This document shows, one piece after another, positions 36,678-42,602 of a stretch of 45,222 nt of DNA. The notes beneath the pieces were generated by a model. That model was not told where the DNA came from. It saw only the letters and a program-made list of their open reading frames with translations, and did no database searches. The DNA comes from Streptomyces sp. NRRL S-118 (GTDB lineage: Bacteria; Actinomycetota; Actinomycetes; Streptomycetales; Streptomycetaceae), in assembly GCF_000716335.1 (NCBI RefSeq), contig NZ_JOBL01000174.1, positions 1 through 45,222 of the forward strand, read 5' to 3'. The position numbers and the translations under genes are program-made. Position 1 is the first letter of the stretch. Each line of letters begins with the position of its first letter.

Positions 36678-37646
36678 GTGCCGAGAAGAGAACTCATACG
36701 TGCGATCGCGGGGCTCTGGCAGGAGGCGGAACGGCTGAACCGCCCGGCCGCCGCGCTCCGCGTCCCCGGCATCGCCCCCGACCAGGTGTGGGAAGCCTTC
36801 GGCGGGCCGGTGCCCGACGACGTCGCCGCGTGGTTCGGCCACGCCGACGGCGTCGCCTGGCGCCCCGGCCAGACCCAGGACGACGCCGCGCTCGTCCCCG
36901 GGTACGAGCCCCTCGCCGTACGGGACGCCGCCGCCCTGCGCCGGTCGTACGGCGAGCAGTGGTTCCCGCTGCTCGGCACCGGAGGCGGCGACTTCTACGC
37001 CGCCGTGCCCACGCCGCCGGGCGACGGGGCCCCGCGCGTCGTCAGCGTCATGGCCGGCGAGGAGCCGAGACCGGCGTACGACAGCGTCGCCGACATGGCG
37101 GAGGCGTTCCGGGACCTCTACCGGGCCGGGGTGTTCTTCGTCGCGGAGGACGGCACCCTGGACGCGGACGACGACCTCTGGATCGCGATCGAGACGGCGG
37201 GGACCCGGCCGGGGCTCGACCATCTCCGGCGCGTGGCTGACGGAGCCCTACGCCTCGACCTCCGCGACATCGACGTCCCGGCGGCCTGCGCGGCCTACGC
37301 GGAAGCCGGATACGGCGTCACCCTCCAACTGGTCCGGTTCCTGGCGGACTACGGCGAGCTCACCCTCGGCTGGGCCTACGGCGCCGCTCGGCATGAAGCG
37401 GTCGTCACGATCTCCGTCGAGGCCGCACTCGACGTCTTCGCGCCGAACGTACGCGGCTGCGCCCGGCGCCTCGGCATGCCGGTGCTCCCCGTCGGGACGG
37501 CCTTCGAGACCGAGGAGACGGTCCTGCTCGCCGAGAACGGCGACATCCTCTTCGCCGGGGACGCCGGGATGCAGCGCGTTGCGAACGGCTTCGAGGAGGC
37601 CGTGCGGGCGCTGGTCTCGGGGGAGTGGGACAAGACCTTCTTCTGA
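36678..37646 (+). CDS. SUKH-1/SUKH-3 fusion immunity protein
   Basis: 322 residues. Residues 1 to about 170 are a close paralogue of the cognate SUKH protein at 32870-33418: LWQEAERLNRPAAALRVPGI, EAFGGPVPDDVAAWFGHADG and WFPLLGTGGGDFYAAV are shared almost word for word. Residues about 180-320 look like a SUKH-3 domain, with RRLGMPVLPVGTAF, ETVLLAENGDILFAGD and a closing helix FEEAVRALVSGEW. Two immunity folds in one chain could cover two toxin tips. Unlike the cognate copy, codon use is host-like high G+C, suggesting longer residence. It starts from GTG 36678 behind a leaderless-type -10 box. The SuFu gene follows within 26 nt. Confidence 0.85.
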   Translation: MPRRELIRAIAGLWQEAERLNRPAAALRVPGIAPDQVWEAFGGPVPDDVAAWFGHADGVAWRPGQTQDDAALVPGYEPLAVRDAAALRRSYGEQWFPLLGTGGGDFYAAVPTPPGDGAPRVVSVMAGEEPRPAYDSVADMAEAFRDLYRAGVFFVAEDGTLDADDDLWIAIETAGTRPGLDHLRRVADGALRLDLRDIDVPAACAAYAEAGYGVTLQLVRFLADYGELTLGWAYGAARHEAVVTISVEAALDVFAPNVRGCARRLGMPVLPVGTAFETEETVLLAENGDILFAGDAGMQRVANGFEEAVRALVSGEWDKTFF

Positions 37647-37671
37647 GGCCGGTCGTAGGGGAGCAGAGGCG

Positions 37672-38256
37672 ATGGCAGCGGTACTGGTCGAGCACTTCGA
37701 GGCACGTCTCGGCGGGCTCGTCGGCGCCTGGTCCGCGAGGGAGGGCGCACCCGAAGGGGCCCCGCAGGTGGGGTACTTCACCGGCGGGCGCCTCGGCGGC
37801 GGAGTGCAGTCGTACGCGACGATCGGCCTGCACGCGACCCCGCTCCTGTCCCGGACCACCGGACGCCATCTGCACCTGGAGCTGCTCGGCTGCAACCGGC
37901 CGGTCCCGGGAGACGAGACCGGGCCGTTCCCCGGCGTACTGGAGTACGTGGCGGAGCAGCTTCTCGCCGGGCGGGAAGCCGTGCTGAGCGGTGACGTCCT
38001 GCGCCTGTCGATGGCGCTGACGCCCGGCGGCGCCATGACCGCGCTGTACGCGGCGATGCCGGTGTACTACGACGACGCCTTCGCCTCGGTCGTCCTGGAG
38101 AACGGGTCCGACGTCGCCGTGGTGTGGCTGGTGCCCGTCACTTCCGCGGAGGCCGACTTCGTCGAGCGGCGCGGCTGGGAGGCGTTCGAGCACGAGCTCG
38201 TCCGCCAGGACCCCGACCTGCTGGACCTCGACCGGGCCGGGATCGGCCTCGGCTGA
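37672..38256 (+). CDS. SuFu (suppressor of fused) domain immunity-type protein
   Basis: 194 residues from ATG 37672, with GGGAG nine nt upstream. Landmarks of the bacterial SuFu domain are a start with helix VEHFEARLGGLVGAW, the strand VQSYATIGLHATPL, the segment HLHLELLGCNRP, PFPGVLEYVAEQLLAGREAV and a C-terminal WLVPVTSAEADFVERRGWEA. In bacteria this superfamily is a common immunity module against polymorphic toxins. It is 25 nt downstream of the SUKH fusion gene and probably co-transcribed. It ends 7 nt from the convergent DUF4265 gene with no space for a separate terminator. Confidence 0.85.
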   Translation: MAAVLVEHFEARLGGLVGAWSAREGAPEGAPQVGYFTGGRLGGGVQSYATIGLHATPLLSRTTGRHLHLELLGCNRPVPGDETGPFPGVLEYVAEQLLAGREAVLSGDVLRLSMALTPGGAMTALYAAMPVYYDDAFASVVLENGSDVAVVWLVPVTSAEADFVERRGWEAFEHELVRQDPDLLDLDRAGIGLG

Positions 38257-38263
38257 CCAGCCC

Positions 38264-38740
38264 TCAGGCCGCCCACCACTCCTCGGTGCCGCAGCCGACC
38301 TCGTAGTGCCACCATCCCTCTTCCCGCCCCCGCGTCAGCAGCGCCTTCAGTCCCGCGAAGTCCGCGCCGGCCGGAGCGGTGAAGGCCACCATGGGGAAGT
38401 CCTCGCTGAAGACCTCGCCCCCGAGCCCGAACGCCGAGAGGCGCTGATGCACCGCTTGGGCGCTGCGGCCCAGAGGCCCGGAGGGCAGGGGCACGACGCG
38501 GATCGTGCCGTTGCCGACGGAGCTGACCCGGCCGACCGCCCAGTGGAGGCCGTCGGCGTCGGTTCGGTACCGCACGACATCCCCCTCGGCCACGCCGTTC
38601 TGGAGGAAGGGCGCGTTCCGCACTTCGGCCGTGTCCGCATCGAGCCTGGTCGCCCACAGGCCCTCGGTGTCCTGGGGGAACCATCCCTCCCGGGGGACGA
38701 ACCGGAACCAGACCTTGATCTTTTCGGCAGGGTTCGCCAT
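38264..38740 (-). CDS. DUF4265 domain protein
   Basis: 158 residues. It has the DUF4265 opening KIKVWFRFVPREGWFPQDTE, LWATRLDADTAEVRNAPFLQ, then NGVAEGDVVRYRTDADG with the small-barrel GDVV strand, and a C-terminal alpha/beta half ending WWHYEVGCGTEEWWAA. The domain is found mostly as a single small protein near toxin and immunity loci; its role is not established. It starts 8 nt after the GntR stop codon and is probably co-transcribed with it. It converges on the SuFu gene. Confidence 0.85.
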   Translation of the reverse strand: MANPAEKIKVWFRFVPREGWFPQDTEGLWATRLDADTAEVRNAPFLQNGVAEGDVVRYRTDADGLHWAVGRVSSVGNGTIRVVPLPSGPLGRSAQAVHQRLSAFGLGGEVFSEDFPMVAFTAPAGADFAGLKALLTRGREEGWWHYEVGCGTEEWWAA

Positions 38741-38748
38741 GAGGGCGA

Positions 38749-39036
38749 TCAGTCGGCGGTGGTGTCGTCGGACCGGGCAGAAGCCGCGCCCGGGGACACG
38801 TACGTTCCCCGCTGCGGGACCGTGAACACGAGGCCCTCCTCGACCAGGACTGCGATCGCCCGGCGCACGGTGGTGCGTGCCAGGCCGTATTGCTGGACGA
38901 GTTGCGTCTCGCTGGCGATGGCCCTGTTCGGCTGCCAGTCGCCACGCGCGATACGGGCGCGCAGGATGCCGGCGAGCTGCCGGTAGGGGGTCACCGGGCC
39001 CGCGTGGTCGATTTCGGCATCGGGTTCGAATTCCAT
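38749..39036 (-). CDS. short GntR-family regulator (winged helix only)
   Basis: 95 residues. A single GntR winged helix: PYRQLAGILRARIARGDWQP, then IASETQLVQQYGLARTTVRR and AIAVLVEEGLVFTVPQRGTY. The effector-binding C-terminal domain of full GntR proteins is missing, as in many short streptomycete regulators related to plasmid and integrative-element repressors. ATG 39036 lies 7 nt after TAGCTT on the minus strand, a leaderless arrangement. It is divergent from the small-gene cluster starting at 39198, and palindromes fill the gap, so autoregulation and control of that cluster are likely. Confidence 0.92.
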   Translation of the reverse strand: MEFEPDAEIDHAGPVTPYRQLAGILRARIARGDWQPNRAIASETQLVQQYGLARTTVRRAIAVLVEEGLVFTVPQRGTYVSPGAASARSDDTTAD

Positions 39037-39043
39037 GACGTTG

Positions 39044-39116
39044 AAGCTACTCAGAGAGCAAGAAGTGGCTTCATCGAGATACGTATCTGTACGTAGCGAT
39101 ACAAGGCGCTATAAGG
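39044..39116. promoter_or_regulatory. divergent promoters and palindromic operators of the GntR region
   Basis: Minus strand: TAGCTT (39049-39044) 7 nt before the GntR ATG. Plus strand: TATAAG (39111-39116) with a weak -35 TGTACG 16 nt before it. Between them lie the perfect palindrome AGATACGTATCT (39078-39089) and GTATC-N10-GATAC (39084-39103), overlapping the plus-strand -35. Repression of the rightward promoter by the GntR protein is the simplest reading. Confidence 0.6.
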
Positions 39117-39197
39117 TGGTGTCCGACAGCAAAGACCCCGGCGAGGTGGCCAGACCTCCCGGGGCGCGGCCGATCTCCACTCGAAGGACAGACCGAC

Positions 39198-39527
39198 ATG
39201 CACGACCTTATCCGGGCCCTCGCCGCATGGGCGAGGCTCACCCTCCTGTCGGGCGCTCGCGGGCGCCATCGCAGTGGCCCCGCCCTCGCAGCGCCCCGGC
39301 ACGCGTGCCCGCCCGCCTCTCCGCCGCGGCTGCCCGCCGCCCGGTCGCCGTACGGGATCGACGGGCCCCTGGACGGCAGCGCGTCGGCGCTCGTACGGCC
39401 GTACCTCGTGGCGTACGAGCAGGGTGAGGAGCGGACGCGCCAGCGGCAGCGGCGGCTCGCGCTCGTGCTGGCGGCGGACTTCGGGGTCGACCTGGACACT
39501 CCGTACGGCGCGGGGGTGGCCTGGTGA
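39198..39527 (+). CDS. small basic protein of the GntR-linked cluster
   Basis: 109 residues, Arg- and Pro-rich. The N-terminal helix LIRALAAWARLTLLSGA is amphipathic rather than a clear signal peptide. The end, RPYLVAYEQGEERTRQRQRR then LALVLAADFGVDLDTPYGAG, resembles a family of small Streptomyces proteins that regularly stand next to short GntR regulators. The function is unknown. GAAGGA ten nt before ATG 39198 is a fair ribosome site. The stop codon overlaps the next gene's GTG (GTGA), so both are co-translated. Confidence 0.7.
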   Translation: MHDLIRALAAWARLTLLSGARGRHRSGPALAAPRHACPPASPPRLPAARSPYGIDGPLDGSASALVRPYLVAYEQGEERTRQRQRRLALVLAADFGVDLDTPYGAGVAW

Positions 39528-39814
39528 ACTGCGACGCGTGCGGGGAAGCCGCAGCCGGCCCACTGGCCACCGTCACCACGGATGCCGCCGGCGGGGTCCG
39601 CCACCGGACCGTCTGTCAGGGCTGCGCCACCGGGGCGGCGGCCAGGGCGCGGCAGCCGGTGCGGATGTGCGTACGCTGCGAGCGGATCACCTCGGCCCCG
39701 GTGCTGGTGGCCGAGGTTCACCAGGGCACCGGCCCCGGGTTCAACGTGTACGCCTGTCCCGGCTGTGCGCCCGGTCTCCCGGAGCTCCCGGACGCCCTCG
39801 ATCTGCTCGGCTGA
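39524..39814 (+). CDS. small zinc-ribbon-like protein
   Basis: 96 residues with three CxxC pairs: CDACG at the start, CQGCA in the middle and CVRCE, plus CPGC near the end, so it should bind one or two zinc ions. No enzymatic motif is seen. It is translationally coupled to the upstream small basic protein by a 4-nt overlap. Similar Cys-pair proteins in GntR-linked clusters have no assigned role. The end is rich in Leu and Pro (LPELPDALDLLG). Confidence 0.72.
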   Translation: MNCDACGEAAAGPLATVTTDAAGGVRHRTVCQGCATGAAARARQPVRMCVRCERITSAPVLVAEVHQGTGPGFNVYACPGCAPGLPELPDALDLLG

Positions 39815-39819
39815 CGGCG

Positions 39820-39852
39820 ACAAGAAGAGAACAAGAAGAGAACAAGAAGAGG
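39820..39852. repeat. 11-bp tandem repeat, 3 units
   Basis: ACAAGAAGAGA, ACAAGAAGAGA, ACAAGAAGAGG back to back between two genes. It is a purine-rich, low-G+C island in the 52-nt gap, only 14 nt before ATG 39867, so it could set the position or copy number of ribosome-binding sequence. Confidence 0.85.
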
Positions 39853-39866
39853 AACGGAGTGGCGCG

Positions 39867-40421
39867 ATGGCGACGCTGGTGGAGGCGGCGGTGACGGAAG
39901 CGCTCACCCGGGGCGGCCGCGAGGTGGTGCGGACGTACGCCGCCGCGTGCGTGGAGCGTCTGGCGCCCGTCTTCCTCGGGCTCCGCGGCGGCTCTCGCGA
40001 CCGGGAGGCGGACGTGGACCTCTTCGTGAGGGCGCTGTGGCGGCTGTGGGATCCCGCGGATCCGTTCGCGGACGCCGAGCGGCTGGCGGAAGAGGTCGAG
40101 GAGTTCGCCGAGCTGCGGCCGACGGAGACCGGTCTCACCGATTCCGCCGACATCCACTGCTTCCACGCCGTGCTGGCGCTGCGGTACGCCGTCCTCTGCG
40201 CCGGCACCGGCGAGGTCGCAGAGGCCGGGCAGTGCGGTCATGTCGCCCTGACGGCGATGGGACTGCTCGACCAGAACCTCCCCCAGCCGGGTCTGTACGA
40301 CGAGGAGTTGGCGTGGCAGCGGCGCTCGGTGGCGCGTACCGAGGGGCTGCGTGAGGCGTGTGCCGAGGTGGGGCGCGGGCGCCTGGCGGTGCTTCAGGGG
40401 CGCGAGCGCGGCGGCCGGTGA
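39867..40421 (+). CDS. unknown helical protein of the GntR-linked cluster
   Basis: 184 residues from ATG 39867, with a GGAG site at 39856. It is nearly all helix: LVEAAVTEALTRGGREVVRT, LFVRALWRLWDPADPFADAE, IHCFHAVLALRYAVLCAG and a basic end. Trp and Asp/Glu residues at helix ends suggest a compact bundle. I find no named family. It is the last gene of the cluster and may be transcribed from the promoter at 39111. The next 157 nt contain no gene. Confidence 0.68.
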   Translation: MATLVEAAVTEALTRGGREVVRTYAAACVERLAPVFLGLRGGSRDREADVDLFVRALWRLWDPADPFADAERLAEEVEEFAELRPTETGLTDSADIHCFHAVLALRYAVLCAGTGEVAEAGQCGHVALTAMGLLDQNLPQPGLYDEELAWQRRSVARTEGLREACAEVGRGRLAVLQGRERGGR

Positions 40422-40578
40422 ACGGGACGGGGCCGAAGCGCGCACAAGCGGAGGCTCAGGTTTCGGGGGCGTCACGACTCGGCATCTGATCGGACCGCCG
40501 GGGCTCTTGGGCGTTTTGGGTGGTGGCGCGGTCTGTAGCGTTCGCGCGTTCGATCACTCCTTCTCTTGAGGACAGCTC

Positions 40579-40995
40579 ATGGCCACGCCGCCTCCGCCGC
40601 ACACCCCCGACCCTCAGCAGGTCCCGCCGCCCGCCGAGGGGTTCGGTGGACCGGTGCCGCCTCCCGCCGCGCCCCGCAAGGCGGGCTGGGGCAAGAAGAT
40701 CCTCCGGATCGTCGCCCTCATCGTGGTCGCCGTCGCGGTGAAGCTCGGCATCTCGTACTTCTTCAACTCCCCGGTGCACGCCGCGGCCGGTGACTGCGTC
40801 CAGGTCACCGGCAGCGACACCGACCCCAAGGTGGAGACCAAGGAGTGCGGCGACAAGGACGCCAACTACAAGGTCGTGAAGGTCGTCGACAACACCTTCG
40901 ACGTCAACGCCTGCGGCACGACCGGTGAGGCCGCCCTGGCGCAGCAGTGGGACCAGGAGAAGTTCGTCCTCTGCCTGAACGGCATCAAGAAGTAG
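40579..40995 (+). CDS. LppU/SCO3897 family protein
   Basis: 138 residues. The Pro-rich cytoplasmic start (about 1-30) is followed by a basic patch RKAGWGKK, one membrane helix (about 37-56, ILRIVALIVVAVAVKLGIS) and a small outer domain with three Cys: AGDCVQVTG, VETKECGDKDANYKVVKVVD and FVLCLNG. This arrangement matches the LppU/SCO3897 family, named for a mycobacterial lipoprotein, of unknown role. ATG 40579 has GAGGAC 10 nt upstream. A terminator hairpin follows. The upstream gap (40422-40578) probably contains its promoter near TAGCGT (40536). Confidence 0.85.
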   Translation: MATPPPPHTPDPQQVPPPAEGFGGPVPPPAAPRKAGWGKKILRIVALIVVAVAVKLGISYFFNSPVHAAAGDCVQVTGSDTDPKVETKECGDKDANYKVVKVVDNTFDVNACGTTGEAALAQQWDQEKFVLCLNGIKK

Positions 40996-41013
40996 GACCC
41001 GCGGGACCTGGGG

Positions 41014-41051
41014 AACCCCGGACCGGCCACATGCGCGGGCGGGCCGGGGTT
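41014..41051. terminator. terminator hairpin after the LppU-like gene
   Basis: AACCCCGG and CCGGGGTT arms (8 bp, perfect) with further partly paired G-C sequence inside the 22-nt interior. It lies 18 nt after the stop codon. Confidence 0.6.
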
Positions 41052-41097
41052 CGTCCCGTCACTCTCCCGCGCGATGGCGGAGCACCCAGTTTCCAAG

Positions 41098-41109
41098 TAG
41101 TTTCAAACT
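41098..41109 (+). promoter_or_regulatory. -10 box with overlapping palindrome before the Phd-like gene
   Basis: TAGTTT (41098-41103) ends 7 nt before ATG 41111, a leaderless layout. The perfect palindrome AGTTT-C-AAACT (41099-41109) covers it, and a related AGTTTCCAAG lies 11 nt upstream. This is what an autorepressing antitoxin-type protein would bind. Confidence 0.6.
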
Positions 41110-41110
41110 T

Positions 41111-41590
41111 ATGAGCGCCGAGAACGCCGCCGTGAACTTCTCCGAGCTGGTGAACAAGAACAAGCAGACGCTGGCCCGCCTCAAGGAGTCGCCACGGCTG
41201 CTGCTGCACCGCCGGGACGGGGAGGACCTCGTCCTCACCACCGCCGCCCGCGCTGAACAGGACCGGACCGTCGTGTCGGCCGCCACCCGGATGCTCTCCG
41301 CCCTCGCGCGGCGGGAACCGGGAAGCGTGCAACTGCTCCTCGACATACTGCCGGATGCCTTCCCGTGGGTCCGCTTCCTGCCGGAACGGGACGTCCACGC
41401 CTTCGCCGTCGAGCTCGTCGGCACCATGCGAGCTGCCGACTCGGTGGGCAACAGCGCCGCGGTGGCGCAACTCCTCGCCGCCTGGCAGCACACGGCGGAG
41501 GTCCACTCCGACCCGGAGCTGCTGTCCGCCCTGACCAGGGACCACGACGCGGATTACGGGCCGGCGACCGACCCCCGGGAGCTCGGGTGA
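41111..41590 (+). CDS. Phd/YefM-like antitoxin candidate, no toxin partner
   Basis: 159 residues. Residues about 8-50 resemble the Phd DNA-binding fold: VNFSELVNKNKQTLARLKES followed by PRLLLHRRDGEDLVLTTAAR, where the strand pair after RRDGEDLV is diagnostic. The remaining 100 residues are helices (TRMLSALARREPGSVQLLLD and later) and could be the toxin-binding part. No small toxin gene follows: the next gene converges from the other strand. It may be a solitary regulator. The palindrome over its own -10 box suits autoregulation. The AT-rich promoter stands out against the surroundings. Confidence 0.65.
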   Translation: MSAENAAVNFSELVNKNKQTLARLKESPRLLLHRRDGEDLVLTTAARAEQDRTVVSAATRMLSALARREPGSVQLLLDILPDAFPWVRFLPERDVHAFAVELVGTMRAADSVGNSAAVAQLLAAWQHTAEVHSDPELLSALTRDHDADYGPATDPRELG

Positions 41591-41595
41591 CACCC

Positions 41596-41619
41596 GGGCG
41601 CGGCGACCGGGCCGCGCCC
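41596..41619. terminator. bidirectional terminator hairpin
   Basis: GGGCGCGG and CCGCGCCC (8 bp, perfect) with an 8-nt loop, between the convergent Phd-like and duplicated-domain genes. Confidence 0.6.
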
Positions 41620-41684
41620 CCCGCGCCCGCAGGGCAGGCGCAGGGGCAGTGGCCAGGGGCAGAACCGCCTGTCACGAATCGGGC

Positions 41685-42431
41685 TCAGCCCGTCTTCACC
41701 CAGTCCTTGCAGCCCGAGGTCTTGAAGTACGCGTCGGTCGCGCTGATCTTCACCGTGGCCGTGCCCGACACGTTGTCGTTCGCCAGGATCGCGTCCGTGT
41801 TGTGGGAGGCGTCCTTCGCGCGCTCCCAGTAGCACATGTCGTCCTCGTTGCCCGTCGACTTGTACGTGCCCGGGGCGAGGTCCACGCCCACCTTGAACAT
41901 GCCGCCGTCGCCCTTGGCCTCCGTCTTGGGAGTGCCGGTGGCCTTCTCGTCGACCGCCTCCCAGTCCTTGCAGTCGGAGGACTTGAAGATCTTGTCGCTC
42001 GCCTTGATGGTCACGTAGCTCGTGCCGGTGACGTTGTCGTTGGCGAGGATGGAGTCGGTCTCGCCCGAGGCGTCCTTGGCGCGCTCCCAGTAGCACAGGC
42101 CGTCCTCGTTGCCGCTCGTGCGGTACAGGCCCGGCTTGACGTCCGTGCCCACCTCGAAGTCGCCGTCGCCCTCGATGGCGGCCGCCTTCTTCGGCTGCTC
42201 CTGCTGCCCGGCCGGCTGCTGCTTGCCCTTGGTGTCGCCGGCCGCCGGCGCCTTGCCGCCGTCGTCGCCGCCCCCGCCCACCGCCGAGGCGATCGCCACG
42301 ACCACGACGACCGCGCCCAGGCCGGTGAGGAGCTTGTGCCGGGCGAACCAGCCGCGCTTCTTCTCGGGGCGGCCGTGCTGGGGCTGCTGGGGCTGCTGCG
42401 GCTGCTGCGGGGCGTACATGGACTGAGACAT
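41685..42431 (-). CDS. membrane-anchored protein with duplicated outer domain
   Basis: 248 residues. A Gln/Pro-rich cytoplasmic start (PQQPQQPQQPQ), basic patch and one membrane helix (about 35-51) lead to an outer part with two homologous repeats, about residues 88-157 and 175-244. Both share VG.D..PG.Y.S.GNED..CYWERAKDAS..TD.ILANDNV.GT..V.I.A.D..F..S.CKDW, each with two Cys that could form a disulphide. The repeat unit is known in actinobacterial surface proteins, usually as one copy, with no assigned role. It has its own regulated promoter upstream. Confidence 0.82.
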   Translation of the reverse strand: MSQSMYAPQQPQQPQQPQHGRPEKKRGWFARHKLLTGLGAVVVVVAIASAVGGGGDDGGKAPAAGDTKGKQQPAGQQEQPKKAAAIEGDGDFEVGTDVKPGLYRTSGNEDGLCYWERAKDASGETDSILANDNVTGTSYVTIKASDKIFKSSDCKDWEAVDEKATGTPKTEAKGDGGMFKVGVDLAPGTYKSTGNEDDMCYWERAKDASHNTDAILANDNVSGTATVKISATDAYFKTSGCKDWVKTG

Positions 42432-42485
42432 GGCTGTGGCACCTTCCCGGGCGCTGTTTGCGTGCTCCGTGCTTCGACGGGATCA

Positions 42486-42553
42486 ACTACAGCAGAGCCT
42501 GTGAACCGAGTCAACACGGTTCACGGATTTTGGATCCGATCACACTGTGAACC
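42486..42553. promoter_or_regulatory. promoter and GTGAACC operators between divergent genes
   Basis: Minus-strand promoter: TTGACT (42514-42509) and TGTAGT (42491-42486) separated by 17 nt, good match to the main sigma factor. GTGAACC (42501-42507) and GGTTCAC (42518-42524) form an inverted repeat with a 10-nt centre covering the -35. A third GTGAACC lies at 42547-42553 on the methyltransferase side, followed by TATGCT (42564-42569) as a possible plus-strand -10. One regulator may control both genes. Confidence 0.6.
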
Positions 42554-42602
42554 AGCGCCTCGGTATGCTCGACGCTCATCGCGGATGAGGGGAGGCGGAC
42601 AC

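Noticed and set aside
41649..42602. N-terminal extension of the methyltransferase over the duplicated-domain gene.
   Set aside because: The stretch is the complement of a convincing minus-strand gene; GTG 42603 has GGGGAGG upstream.
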